64,000 nt of DNA. Source: Micromonospora pallida (GTDB lineage: Bacteria; Actinomycetota; Actinomycetes; Mycobacteriales; Micromonosporaceae). Positions 44,199 to 52,695 of this stretch are shown one piece after another (positions within the stretch are counted from its first letter, which is position 1; each line of letters opens with the position of its first letter). The notes under the pieces were generated by a model that worked only from the letters and a program-made list of their open reading frames with translations, ran no database searches and had not been told where the DNA came from. The stretch is from the NCBI RefSeq assembly GCF_900090325.1, contig NZ_FMHW01000002.1, forward strand, positions 6,759,001-6,823,000, written 5' to 3'. Made by a program: the position numbers and the translations under genes.

Positions 44199-44942
44199 GT
44201 GCGCCAAGAGGACATCTGGAACATCGACGCGGCTCGCAGCTACGACACACCCGGTACCGGGATGTTCGCCCCCGAGGTACTCGGCCCGACCGTGAACCGC
44301 CTCGCCGAACTCGCTGACGGCGGGCGGGCGGTGGAGTTCGCCATCGGCACCGGCCGGGTGGCCATCCCGCTCGCCGAACGGGGAGTGTCCGTCACCGGTA
44401 TCGAGCTGTGCCGTCCGATGGTCGACCAGCTCCGGACGAAGGTGGACGAGGCGACGATCCCCGTGGTCGTCGGTGACATGGCGACCACCGTCGCGCCCGG
44501 CGAGTACTCGTTGGTCTACCTCGTCTACAACACGATCTCCAACCTGCTCACCCAGGCCGAACAGGTCGCGTGCTTCCGTAACGCGGCCCGTCACCTCGCC
44601 CCTGGCGGGCGGTTCGTGATCGAGTTGTGGGTGCCGGAGCTGCGCAAGCTCCCACCGGGTCAGCAGGCCGTGGTCTGGGGTTCCGAGCCCGGCTACATCG
44701 GCCTGGACACCTATGACCTGCTGCACCAGCACGTGGTCTCGCACCACTTCCAGTTCGGCGAGGGACGGCAGGCGCAGCTTTTCCGGAGCCCACACCGTTA
44801 CATCTGGCCCGCCGAGCTGGACCTCATGGCACAACTGGCCGGTTTCGAGCTGGAAAGCCGGCACGCGGACTGGGTGCGGTCGGAGTTCACCGCCGAGTCA
44901 CGTTCGCACGTCTCCGTCTACCGTCTCCCGCCGGCCGACTGA
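44199..44942 (+). CDS. Class I SAM-dependent methyltransferase
   Basis: The 247-residue protein has the SAM-binding motif I region GRAVEFAIGTGRVAIPLAER, motif II VTGIELCRPMVDQLR and a later FRNAARHLAPGGRFVIELWV. The usual ELGCGTG is changed to EFAIGTG, as in several class I enzymes. The substrate is unknown. The last 45 bp overlap the convergent EamA gene, an unusual tail-to-tail overlap. GTG 44199 is the likely start. Confidence 0.85.
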   Translation: MRQEDIWNIDAARSYDTPGTGMFAPEVLGPTVNRLAELADGGRAVEFAIGTGRVAIPLAERGVSVTGIELCRPMVDQLRTKVDEATIPVVVGDMATTVAPGEYSLVYLVYNTISNLLTQAEQVACFRNAARHLAPGGRFVIELWVPELRKLPPGQQAVVWGSEPGYIGLDTYDLLHQHVVSHHFQFGEGRQAQLFRSPHRYIWPAELDLMAQLAGFELESRHADWVRSEFTAESRSHVSVYRLPPAD

Positions 44943-45863
44943 CCGGACGCCGGATGCCGCCCGCCCCGCCTCGCCCGGCGTACGGCGGGTGAGCACGACG
45001 CCGACGAGGACCATCGTGACGCCGGCCAGGATCGCCGGGGTGACGGCCTCGTCCACGACGAGCCAGCCCAGACCGACGGCGACCAGCGGCAGCAGGTACC
45101 CGACGACGGAAGCGGCGGTCGCACCCTCATCGGCGATGATGCGGTAGTTCAGGACATAGGCCGCGCCGGTACCGAGGACGCCGAGCACGAGCAGGCTCGT
45201 CACCGCGTCCCAGCGCCAGGTGGGCGGCTCGAGCCCGGCGACCGGCATGGCCAGGGCGAGCAGGACGGTGGCCGCGCCGAGCTGGCTCGCCGACAGCATG
45301 ACCGGACTGATTCCGCGGCCGGCCAGATAACGGCCCATGTAGACGTAGCTGATTCCGTAGCAGACGGCCGCGGCGAGGCAGGCGAGCCCACCCCAGCTCG
45401 CGATCTCGTTGGCGGACTCCCACGGGGAGAAGACCACGACGACGCCGAGGAAACCGAGCACGAACCCACCGGCCTTCGCCCAGCTCACCGAGCGGTCTAC
45501 CCCGACCAGGAACGCGAGAAGGAGAGTCCACAGCGGGGTGGTGGCGTTGAGCACCCCGGCGACATTCGACCCGACGGTCTGTTCGGCGACGCTGAACAGC
45601 ACATACGGGACCGCGTTGGCGAGCAGCGCGGCGACGAACAGGTGCCCCCACAGCCGCCGGTCTCGTGGGAACCGTGCGCCGCGCGCCAGCGCGAGCGGCG
45701 CGAGGACGACAAAACCGAGCAGGAGCCGGGCGAAGACGATCTGTACGGGGTCGAAGCCGCGCAGGGCGAGCTTGATCCAGAGGAAGCCCGACCCCCAGAG
45801 CAGGGCCAGGCCCACCACCCGGACGAGCCCGGCCCGACTGACGGCCCGGTGGTCAGTCGTCAA
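44898..45863 (-). CDS. EamA/DMT-family membrane transporter
   Basis: A 321-residue protein with about ten hydrophobic helices in two EamA repeats (LLWGSGFLWIKLALRGF, then ASWGGLACLAAAVCYGISYV, ending TPAILAGVTMVLVGVVLTRR). It probably exports a small metabolite. The TTG start at 45863 lies within the last codons of the upstream GntR gene, so the two are translationally coupled and the transporter is probably under GntR control. The true start could be slightly downstream. Confidence 0.85.
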   Translation of the reverse strand: MTTDHRAVSRAGLVRVVGLALLWGSGFLWIKLALRGFDPVQIVFARLLLGFVVLAPLALARGARFPRDRRLWGHLFVAALLANAVPYVLFSVAEQTVGSNVAGVLNATTPLWTLLLAFLVGVDRSVSWAKAGGFVLGFLGVVVVFSPWESANEIASWGGLACLAAAVCYGISYVYMGRYLAGRGISPVMLSASQLGAATVLLALAMPVAGLEPPTWRWDAVTSLLVLGVLGTGAAYVLNYRIIADEGATAASVVGYLLPLVAVGLGWLVVDEAVTPAILAGVTMVLVGVVLTRRTPGEAGRAASGVRSVGRRETVDGDVRT

Positions 45864-46626
45864 CGGGCATCTCGTAGTCGAGGCCGTTGAGGTCGGCCCG
45901 CATGACGAACCGGGTTACCTCGAACGGCTGTCCCTGGTCGTCGACACTGGTGTGGAGTACGTCCAGCACTGGCACTCCGGGTGGTATGCCGAGGTCCTTG
46001 ACCTCTTCGGGCGTGGGCATCCGGGCGCTCACCTCCTCACGCATGCGGACGATGGGATGGCCGAGATCCTCGAACCGCTGGTAGATGCTGCCCGGTCCGA
46101 GCTTCTTCTCCCGCCCCAGTGGTGAATCCTCCACCAGGGCAGCCGGGATGTAGGTGACACCCACCTGGACGGGCTCGTCGTCGGCGAAGTACCAGTTCTC
46201 TCGGCGTACGACCAACTGGTCGTCGTTGAGCTTGAGTCGATCGGCCACCTCGGGCGGTGGTGGAACGGTGGTGACCGAACGGCATTCGACGTGGGGAATC
46301 CGGCCCTGGCGTTCGACCTCGATCCGGAAGGGGGAGAGGCCGGTTTCGGTACGGGCCTGTCGCGAGTACCGCTCGCGGCCGAGCCGCATCAGGGGCCGGC
46401 GAAGTCGGACGAAGACCCCACGGCCGTGCTGGGCGACGGCAAGTCCCTCGGCCTGGAGGATGCCCACCGCCTCCCGCGCAGTGTTACGCGCGGTGGTGTA
46501 CCTCGCGGACAGTTCGCGCTCGGACGGCAGCCGGTCGCCGTCCTGGAGGTCGCCGTTCTTGATCGCGGCTCGCAGCTCGTCGGCGATGCGCCGGCTCGGC
46601 GGCCGCCGGTCCTCCTGACCACCCAT
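45853..46626 (-). CDS. GntR-family transcriptional regulator (UTRA type)
   Basis: The 257-residue protein from ATG 46626 (preceded by AGGTGATC) has the winged helix RIADELRAAIKNGDLQDGDR, then SERELSARYTTARNTAREAV and GRGVFVRL. A HutC/UTRA effector-binding domain follows: VVRRENWYFADDEPVQVGVT, then YIPAAL. Two identical-core palindromes lie just upstream and are its probable operators. It is coupled to the EamA gene downstream. Confidence 0.92.
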   Translation of the reverse strand: MGGQEDRRPPSRRIADELRAAIKNGDLQDGDRLPSERELSARYTTARNTAREAVGILQAEGLAVAQHGRGVFVRLRRPLMRLGRERYSRQARTETGLSPFRIEVERQGRIPHVECRSVTTVPPPPEVADRLKLNDDQLVVRRENWYFADDEPVQVGVTYIPAALVEDSPLGREKKLGPGSIYQRFEDLGHPIVRMREEVSARMPTPEEVKDLGIPPGVPVLDVLHTSVDDQGQPFEVTRFVMRADLNGLDYEMPVDD

Positions 46627-46671
46627 GTGATCACCTGCCCTTTCGTCCTGGCTTCGTGAGACTACCTCAAG

Positions 46672-46683
46672 TGGCTTAAGCCA
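46672..46683. promoter_or_regulatory. GntR operator, proximal site
   Basis: TGGCTTAAGCCA, a perfect 12-bp palindrome 46 bp upstream of the GntR start. It shares the core of the site at 46729. Confidence 0.75.
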
Positions 46684-46728
46684 GTCGTTGACAACTTCAC
46701 CGCGGCGCGGCAAGGTGGCCTCACGGAT

Positions 46729-46746
46729 AACTGGCTTAAGCCAGTT
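46729..46746. promoter_or_regulatory. GntR operator, distal site
   Basis: AACTGGCTTAAGCCAGTT is a perfect 18-bp palindrome centred 60 bp from the proximal site. Two matching AT-centred palindromes in a very GC-rich region strongly suggest paired repressor sites controlling gntR-eamA and perhaps the divergent small frame. Confidence 0.8.
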
Positions 46747-46876
46747 GTTCGACGATGTGGCCCTGTTGCCGTACTGCTGATGGAAGCTGCGGCGGTGGGT
46801 GCCGGGCGGTCCGCCCGTGCGCGGCGGGCGGGTGGGCCGCCCTTCCAGGCTGAGGAGCACAGAGAGGCGGAACGGA

Positions 46877-47096
46877 ATGCGAATCGTATTCCGACCCGGT
46901 CGTCAACGTCACCGATCCGGGGGAGCAACGAGACCGGACATCTACCGGCCGCGCTCGTACGCCCCACTGCGGGCGTGCCGCTGATGCCGGAGCGGTACGT
47001 GGGGTCTTCTGCGACGCCCAGTTGCCAGGTGGCCGGCGCTGCCTGCTCCGCGCCGACCACGACGGCCCCTGCGCCCGCCGCCTGACCCTCCGGTGA
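46877..47096 (+). pseudogene. Possible small frameshifted protein divergent from gntR
   Basis: ATG 46877 (after GAGAGGCGG) reads MRIVFRPGRQRHRSGGATRP, then DIYRPRSYAPLRACR and a TGA at 46982. A different frame downstream, with no start codon, reads GVFCDAQLPGGRRCLLRADH, then DGPCARRLTLR to TGA 47094, with a C..C..H..C spacing like that of real small actinobacterial proteins. A +1 shift joins them into about 72 residues. The remainder of the 46627-47227 gap holds the operators and a palindromic repeat. Function unknown. Confidence 0.35.
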
Positions 47097-47106
47097 CCGG
47101 CGCTCA

Positions 47107-47164
47107 GGTGGTAGCAGGGGACCCCTGCTCCTCAAAAAGCGGTAACAGGGGTCCCCTGCTACCA
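47107..47164. repeat. Dispersed palindromic repeat, copy 3
   Basis: GGTGGTAGCAGGGGACCCCTG pairs with CAGGGGTCCCCTGCTACCA around an 18-nt centre containing CAAAAAGCGGTAA. It differs from copy 2 by a compensatory pair (A with T where copy 2 has C with G). Confidence 0.9.
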
Positions 47165-47227
47165 GCGCCCACAGCTGCGGGCGCTGCTACCAACGTTCCC
47201 TGGCCGGCGGCACTTCTACCGACGCGG

Positions 47228-47677
47228 CTACTGCTGGCAGACGCGCCAGGCGCCATCTTCCTTGACCAGCTGGAAGATCTGGGTGGTCTCGGTGCCGTTC
47301 TCCTGGATCAGCCGGACGGTCGCGGAGCCCTGGGTCCGGCCGTTGGTGCTGGCGACGTTCACGAAAGTGATCTCGTAGTTGCGCAGGCGGGGTTGGGCTG
47401 CCTGCATCCGGGTGAACTCGTCCTCGCTGATCCGGTTTCTGGTGGGCGCGCAGAGCTGCCGGTAGGCGGTCGAGTGGTCGCCACGCTGTACCGCGTCCAG
47501 GTATGTGGTGGCGCTGTCCGAGACCGGTGCTACCGCGTCGTTGACGGTGCGATAGAGCCAGAAGCCGCCGATCGAACCGCCGAGGCAGCAGAGGACCAGG
47601 ACCACGGCGACGACGATGAGGATGGTCCGTGTGGTGCGGCGGGGACCGGAGGGGGCCGGAATCTGCTGGTACGCCAT
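47228..47677 (-). CDS. Membrane-anchored DUF4878-like protein
   Basis: A 149-residue protein with a short Pro-rich N terminus, one membrane helix (TILIVVAVVLVLCCLGGSIG) and an outside NTF2-like domain, YLDAVQRGDHSTAYRQLCAP, ending LVKEDGAWRVCQQ. Such domains occur in small lipoprotein-like or anchored proteins of unknown role. Two cysteines may form a disulfide. It stands alone. Confidence 0.8.
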   Translation of the reverse strand: MAYQQIPAPSGPRRTTRTILIVVAVVLVLCCLGGSIGGFWLYRTVNDAVAPVSDSATTYLDAVQRGDHSTAYRQLCAPTRNRISEDEFTRMQAAQPRLRNYEITFVNVASTNGRTQGSATVRLIQENGTETTQIFQLVKEDGAWRVCQQ

Positions 47678-47723
47678 GGCCCCGAGGGTAGGGAGCAGGT
47701 GCCAGACCCCCTGCCGGTGCCGG

Positions 47724-48077
47724 TCAGCGGGTGTCGTAGCAGGCGCGGGCGGCTTCGATCTCGCTCAGGTGACCGGTCGCCCAGGCTTCCAGGCCGGCGA
47801 GCAGGTCGACCAGGCTGCGGCCGAGGTCGGTGAGCTCGTAGTCGACCCGGGGCGGGACGGTGGCGTGCACGGTGCGGGTGACGAGCCCGTCGCGTTCCAG
47901 GCCGCGCAGTGTCTGGGTGAGCATCTTCTGGCTGACCCCGTCGATGCGCTGGGCCAGTTCGCCGTAGCGCTTGCCGCCGTGGGCGAGGGTGAGTACGACG
48001 AGCACGCTCCACCGGTCGCCGATCCGGTCGAGAACCTGCCGGCTGCCGCAGTTCCGCTGGTAAAGGTCCGGTTCCAC
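47724..48077 (-). CDS. HxlR-family transcriptional regulator
   Basis: The 117-residue winged-helix protein has the family pattern: CGSRQVLDRIGDRWSVLVVL, GGKRYGELAQRIDGVSQKML, then LRGLERDGLVTRTVHATVPP. Cys10 at the N terminus is typical of thiol- or quinone-sensing HxlR members. GTG 48077 was chosen because the family starts just before the Cys. It is divergent from the NmrA-like reductase gene and probably represses it. Confidence 0.93.
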   Translation of the reverse strand: MEPDLYQRNCGSRQVLDRIGDRWSVLVVLTLAHGGKRYGELAQRIDGVSQKMLTQTLRGLERDGLVTRTVHATVPPRVDYELTDLGRSLVDLLAGLEAWATGHLSEIEAARACYDTR

Positions 48078-48096
48078 GCCTTTACTCTCTCTCAGT

Positions 48097-48109
48097 AAGT
48101 AAGTTACTT
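48097..48109. promoter_or_regulatory. HxlR operator-like palindrome
   Basis: AAGTAAGTTACTT is a 13-bp palindrome with a G centre, in the 127-bp gap between the divergent hxlR-type and reductase genes. It is AT-rich against the background, as expected for such operators. Confidence 0.7.
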
Positions 48110-48204
48110 CAAGGTGCCTACTCTCCAACGGGAAGTGATGAGAGAGTCTTCCCGTTGAGGCCAGGTGACACAGGTCAGACCCGGGAACCCAGAGGAGAGA
48201 GCAC

Positions 48205-49065
48205 ATGTCCATCGTCGTCACCGGTGCCACCGGTCACCTCGGCCGTCTCGTCGTCGAGTCGCTGCTGCGTCGCGGCGTTCCGGCGGATCGGATCGTCGCG
48301 CTCGGCCGCAACGTGTCCCGCCTCGCCGACCTCGAAGCGCGCGGCGTGGTGGTGCGGACGGCCGACTACGACGATCCCGCGTCGTTGCGGACCGCGTTCT
48401 ACGGCGCCGAGAAGCTGATGTTTGTCTCTGGCAGCGAGGCCGGGCGCCGGACGGTGCAGCACCGCAACGTGGTCACCGCGGCCCGGGAGGCCGGCGTCGG
48501 GCTGGTCGCGTACACCAGCATCGTCAAGGCCGACACCTCCAGTCTCGTGCTCGCCGCCGAGCACCTGACCACCGAGCGGGAGCTGGCCGGATCGGGCCTG
48601 CCGTACGTGCTGCTGCGCAACGGCTGGTACCTGGAGAACTACACCGGCCAGCTTGCCACGTACCTCCAGCACGGGGTGCTCGGCGCGGCCCGCGACGGCC
48701 GGGTCAGCGCGGCGGCCCGCGCCGACTACGCCGAGGCCGCCGCCGCCGTGCTGACCACCGAGGGGCACGCCGGCCGGGTGTACGAGCTGGGCGGCGCGCC
48801 GTTCACCATGACCGACCTGGCCGCCGAGGTGTCCCGGCAGAGCGGACGGGACGTCGGCTACACCGACCTGCCGGTGGAGAAGTACACCGAGGTCCTGGTC
48901 GGCGCGGGCCTGCCCGAGTCGTACGCGGCCGTCCTCGCCGACGCCGACCGGGGGCTGGCCGAGGGTGACCTGTACGTGGATGGTGACGACCTGCGGGCGC
49001 TGATCGGCCGGGAGCCGACCTCGCTCGCCGAGGCGGTCCGCGCCGCCCGGCCGTCGGCCCGGTAG
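48205..49065 (+). CDS. NmrA-like NAD(P)H-binding oxidoreductase
   Basis: The 286-residue protein starts MSIVVTGATGHLGRLVVESL with the Rossmann GxxGxxG loop and contains KLMFVSGSE and LLRNGWYLENYTGQLATYLQ, as in QorB-type quinone oxidoreductases. Reduction of quinones or related electrophiles with NAD(P)H is likely, and fits control by a thiol-sensing HxlR. ATG 48205 follows GAGGAGAGAGCAC. The start of the following 599-bp gap carries imperfect repeats of GTAGCGGGTCAACGGC. Confidence 0.9.
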   Translation: MSIVVTGATGHLGRLVVESLLRRGVPADRIVALGRNVSRLADLEARGVVVRTADYDDPASLRTAFYGAEKLMFVSGSEAGRRTVQHRNVVTAAREAGVGLVAYTSIVKADTSSLVLAAEHLTTERELAGSGLPYVLLRNGWYLENYTGQLATYLQHGVLGAARDGRVSAAARADYAEAAAAVLTTEGHAGRVYELGGAPFTMTDLAAEVSRQSGRDVGYTDLPVEKYTEVLVGAGLPESYAAVLADADRGLAEGDLYVDGDDLRALIGREPTSLAEAVRAARPSAR

Positions 49066-49664
49066 CGAGTCAACGGCCCGGTAGCGGGTCAACGGCACAG
49101 TGGCGCGGTGGCACGTCGACGGAACGGTGGCGGTCCACGGCATGGTGGTGCACTGTGGCCGCTCCGTCCGGCGCGACGCGCCGCCCACTATGTGGACGTC
49201 GGGGCGGTACGTGGACTGGTTGTGGGCGGCCTCGCGACTGTGGCCGGGCGTTGCGACGGGTGGGAAGAGCTGGCGACTCGCCGGGGACGGTGAGCATTTG
49301 CCGGCGGCGGTTCCCGCCCGCACCAATTCCCGGCGTTCGACATCTCTCGATTTCTGTCGGTCCTGGGGGCTACGGTTGAAGGCGCATCGGGGCAGGTGGC
49401 GGCGGGTGTACGAGTGGTGGCGATCTTGGTGATTGATGGCGAATCACGTACTACGGCAACATCCGTGGGAAGGTGCACATGGTGAGATGAACACTGAAAC
49501 CGGGGGTAGACATTAGAAATCGGGGTAGGTGAGAACGGTCCGAACCTGACCAATCCACGGCGGGCCCGTTCCCACACCTCTTTGCTCCATCGGGCCTCTG
49601 TGGCACGATCGTGGAACCTCCTCCATCCGTCTTCTCCCCCACCCCTGTTGACAGGAGCGCAACG
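49066..49664. other. Gene-free interval with imperfect tandem repeats
   Basis: From 49062 to about 49150 a roughly 20-bp unit (CGGYCCGGTAGCGGGTCAA and variants) repeats three to four times with decay. Beyond that I see no gene. 49450-49620 is relatively AT-rich and may hold the promoter of the peptide gene. Confidence 0.5.
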
Positions 49665-49817
49665 ATGTCTGGTCGGAAGCCCTTTCGGTTTGCCGTAGTC
49701 ATGGCGCTGATGGCCTTTGCCGTGGCCGCCGGCTTCTTCGGCACGGACAGTGTCAACCCGGACTCCGACTTCGAGTGGAGTGCCCCGGTGTCGATGGCCT
49801 CCGTCCTCGTCCCCTGA
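49665..49817 (+). CDS. 50-residue membrane or secreted peptide
   Basis: ATG 49665 after ACAGGAGCGC gives MSGRKPFRFAVVMALMAFAV, then AAGFFGTDSVNPDSDFEW and a short tail. It has a basic N terminus, one hydrophobic segment and an Ala-x-x-Gly region that could be a signal cleavage site. It lies 70 bp upstream of the GGDEF/EAL gene on the same strand and might be co-transcribed. I do not recognise the family. Confidence 0.55.
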   Translation: MSGRKPFRFAVVMALMAFAVAAGFFGTDSVNPDSDFEWSAPVSMASVLVP

Positions 49818-49887
49818 GGTCGGTCCGACGTCGTCGAGAGGTCGTTGGTTGGAGGTCCGTTCGAGACACGAGTAACGAGGGAGCCGG

Positions 49888-52416
49888 ATGACGAGCGCTC
49901 GCCCGTCGTCGCGCAGATCGACCGACCAGGCCTGGCTGATCACCGGTCCGCTGGCCATCTTCGCCGTGGTCTGTTCGGTCGTCCTCGGGCTTGTCTCGGA
50001 CCCGTCCTTCGGTAATCCGGTACTGACGCTCGCCCTGCTGGTCGTGACGGTCGCGGCCGTCAGCCAGGTGCTGCACTTCGTCATCCGCCGGCAGGGACTG
50101 ACCTTCACCATCAATGAGCTACCGCTCGTCCTCGCCTTCTTCTGGCTGCCGCCGCTGACGGTCGTCGTGTTGAGCGTGACGGCGGTGCTCCTCGTGCAGT
50201 TCAGCCGCCGCACCCCACCCACCAAGCTGTGGTTCAACGTCGCCAAGGCGGGCGCCTCGGTGTCGTTGGCCGGGCTGCTGCTGGTTTCGCTGCCGCCTCT
50301 GGACGACGTCGGGCCACGCACCTGGCTGACCCTGTTCGGGGCGGTCATCCTGAACACCCTGGCCTCCCTGGCGGCGGTCGGTGGTGTGATCTCCCTGATG
50401 CACGGGTGGCAGGCTGGGCGGGAGGTGATCCGCACGGCGGGTCCACCGCTGTTGACGTCGGGCATCAACGTGGTCATGGGCCTGGTGGTCCTGATCGCGA
50501 TCGAGACCACCTGGTGGGCCCTGGTGCTCATCGCGGTGCTGGCCTTCGCGGTGGTGCTGGTCTACCGCTCCTACGCGCAGTTCTTCCGCCAGCACCGCAC
50601 TCTCGGCGACATGTACGAGCTGACCCGGGCGATGACCGCCAGCGGGCAGGACGGCACCCTGATCGACGTCCTGCTGGGCCGGATCCGCAAGCTCATGCAG
50701 GCCGAGTACGCCATCCTCTGGCTGCCCGCCCAGGGGCGGCACTCCGAGGTCCTGCTCACCGCCCGGGTGGACACTCCGGGCCTGCTCGACGTCGCCCCCA
50801 CTCCGGTGGTGGTGCGGGAGGAGGCCCGTCGGGAGCGGCGGACCCTGGTCTGGGGCGCCCGGCTCGACGGCGACGACCTGCTCGGCGCCGCCCTGCGCGG
50901 CACCGGCGTCAAGGACGTCATCGCAGTGCCGCTGCGCTCCGGTCAGGCGGTGATCGGGACGCTCGAGGTGGTCAACCGGCTCAGTGACGCGGGTCACTTC
51001 ACCTCGGACGACGTTCCCGTGTTCGAGACGGTGGCCGCGCACGCCGCGGTCGCCCTGGAGAACTCCCGGCTGGTCGACCGGCTCCGGCACGACGCGTACC
51101 ACGACGGGCTGACCAAGCTGCCGAACCGGCGACGGATCACCGACGCGCTCGGCGAGGCGGTCCAGATCCGCGCCCCGGGCGAGGTGGTCGCCGTCCTCCT
51201 CTTCGACGTCGACGGGCTGCGCCAGGTCAACGAGTCCCTCGGCCACGTCGCTGGGGACAAGGTCCTCGCCGAGGTCGCCGAGCGGCTGCGGGCGTCGGCC
51301 CCGTCGTCGGCCCTGGTCGGGCGGCTCGGCGGGGACGAGTTCCTGCTTACCCTCCGGGTGGAGAGCGCCGACGCGGCCCTGGAGCTGGCCGCTCGGCTGC
51401 GCGAGCAGATCCGCGACGAGATGGTCTTCGAGCCGCTCACCCTGGACGTGGACACCGCGGTCGGGGTCGCCGTCCACCCGGACCACGGCAGCGACCCGGC
51501 CACCCTGCTGCAACGGGTGGAGTTGGCCGCGACGGCGGCGAAGTCCATGCCGGGCAGCATCCAACTGTTCAGTCCGGCGCTGGAGTCCCGGTCGTTGCGC
51601 CGCCTCGGTGTCGCCGGTGATCTGCGGCAGGCCCTTGACGAGGGCGGGGTCGAGGTCTACTTCCAGCCCAAGGTGACCCTGCGCGACCGGCGGCTGGTCG
51701 GCGTGGAGTGCCTGGCCCGCTGGGAGCATCCGGCGCACGGCACGGTCACGCCGGAGGACTTCGTCGCGGTGGCCGAGCACACCGGCCAACTCGGCCGTCT
51801 CACCGAGATGGTGCTCCGCGAGGGGCTGCGGCGCTGTCGGGACTGGACGCACGTCGAGCAGCCGCTCTCCGTCGCGGTCAACCTCTCCGCGCGTACGCTC
51901 ACCGACCGGCACTTCCCCGACCAGGTACGCGAGCTGCTGGACGAGTACGACGTGCCGCCGCACCGGCTCACCTTCGAGATCAAGGAGACCGGGGTCCTGG
52001 ACGGCACGGACCGTCCGATCCCCACCCTGCGCCGCCTGCGCGACCTCGGTGTACGCCTCTCGGTGGACGACTTCGGCTCCGGCTCGTTCTCCCTGGCGTA
52101 CCTGCGCCGGCTACCGGTGCACGAGGTGAAGGTCGACCGGTCCTTCGTGCAGGGCATGGCGACCGATCCCGGGGACCTGGCGATCGTCAACGCCGTGGTG
52201 ACCCTCTCGCAGCAGTTCGGTCTGGCCGTGGTGGCCGAGGGGGTGGAGAGCGAGTTGACCCTGGAACTGCTCCAGGACATCGGCTGCGACATCGGCCAGG
52301 GCTTCCTGTTCAGCCGTCCGCTGCCGTACGAGCGGCTGGAGGCCTGGTTCGGCGCCCAGGCGGAGGTCGAGCCGCTGCCCGCCGCCGACGTGCGCCGCCT
52401 CCGTGTGGTGCCCTGA
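49888..52416 (+). CDS. Membrane GAF-GGDEF-EAL cyclic di-GMP enzyme
   Basis: The 842-residue protein has about six or seven N-terminal membrane helices (residues 15-230), a GAF-like sensor (about 250-395), then a diguanylate cyclase domain with an intact GGDEF (residues 481-485). It ends in a phosphodiesterase domain with FEIKETGVL, DDFGSGSFSLAYLRRLP, VVAEGVES and IGQGFLFSRP. The EAL triplet itself is ECL (607-609), retaining the metal-binding glutamate. It should make or degrade cyclic di-GMP in response to a membrane or ligand signal. Net activity cannot be read. Confidence 0.93.
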   Translation: MTSARPSSRRSTDQAWLITGPLAIFAVVCSVVLGLVSDPSFGNPVLTLALLVVTVAAVSQVLHFVIRRQGLTFTINELPLVLAFFWLPPLTVVVLSVTAVLLVQFSRRTPPTKLWFNVAKAGASVSLAGLLLVSLPPLDDVGPRTWLTLFGAVILNTLASLAAVGGVISLMHGWQAGREVIRTAGPPLLTSGINVVMGLVVLIAIETTWWALVLIAVLAFAVVLVYRSYAQFFRQHRTLGDMYELTRAMTASGQDGTLIDVLLGRIRKLMQAEYAILWLPAQGRHSEVLLTARVDTPGLLDVAPTPVVVREEARRERRTLVWGARLDGDDLLGAALRGTGVKDVIAVPLRSGQAVIGTLEVVNRLSDAGHFTSDDVPVFETVAAHAAVALENSRLVDRLRHDAYHDGLTKLPNRRRITDALGEAVQIRAPGEVVAVLLFDVDGLRQVNESLGHVAGDKVLAEVAERLRASAPSSALVGRLGGDEFLLTLRVESADAALELAARLREQIRDEMVFEPLTLDVDTAVGVAVHPDHGSDPATLLQRVELAATAAKSMPGSIQLFSPALESRSLRRLGVAGDLRQALDEGGVEVYFQPKVTLRDRRLVGVECLARWEHPAHGTVTPEDFVAVAEHTGQLGRLTEMVLREGLRRCRDWTHVEQPLSVAVNLSARTLTDRHFPDQVRELLDEYDVPPHRLTFEIKETGVLDGTDRPIPTLRRLRDLGVRLSVDDFGSGSFSLAYLRRLPVHEVKVDRSFVQGMATDPGDLAIVNAVVTLSQQFGLAVVAEGVESELTLELLQDIGCDIGQGFLFSRPLPYERLEAWFGAQAEVEPLPAADVRRLRVVP

Positions 52417-52458
52417 CCTGCGGTGACGCGGTCCGTGGTGGGGGAGGGGGGATCCGAT

Positions 52459-52487
52459 TTCACCTCCGGGGCTCCGCCGTGTACTGT
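52459..52487 (+). promoter_or_regulatory. Promoter of the tRNA-Thr/tRNA-Met genes
   Basis: -35 TTCACC (52459), 17-bp spacer, -10 TACTGT (52482), 37 bp before the tRNA-Thr 5' end. Confidence 0.65.
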
Positions 52488-52523
52488 TACCCCTGCGCGG
52501 CACCCCCCGGGGTGATCGGGTAG

Positions 52524-52596
52524 GCCCCCTTAGCTCAGTCGGCAGAGCGTCTCCATGGTAAGGAGAAGGTCTACGGTTCGATTCCGTAAGGGGGCT
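52524..52596 (+). tRNA. tRNA-Thr (GGT)
   Basis: 73 nt, acceptor GCCCCCT/AGGGGGC, anticodon loop ATGGTAA, T arm GGTTCGATTCC. CCA is not encoded. Confidence 0.97.
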
Positions 52597-52622
52597 CAGC
52601 GGGTCCGGCTAGACCCACCTGC

Positions 52623-52695
52623 GGCGGTGTAGCTCAGATGGCAGAGCAAGCGGCTCATAATCGCTGTGTCGCCGGTTCAAGTCCGGCCACCGCTA
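52623..52695 (+). tRNA. tRNA-Met (CAT), elongator type
   Basis: 73 nt with D arm TAGCTCAGATGGCAGAGC, anticodon loop CTCATAA, T arm GGTTCAAGTCC and acceptor GGCGGTG/CACCGCT. Confidence 0.95.

Noticed and set aside
46780..47085. 101-codon frame from ATG 46780 covering the small broken gene
   Set aside because: Ala/Pro/Thr-rich with no motif; the other two frames carry the more protein-like segments.
49100..49432. 110-codon frame in the gap before the peptide gene
   Set aside because: It begins inside imperfect tandem repeats, has Trp/Arg-rich composition and no ribosome site or recognisable domain.
52623..52695. Initiator tRNA-Met
   Set aside because: The anticodon stem lacks the three consecutive G-C pairs typical of initiators, so I call it the elongator type.
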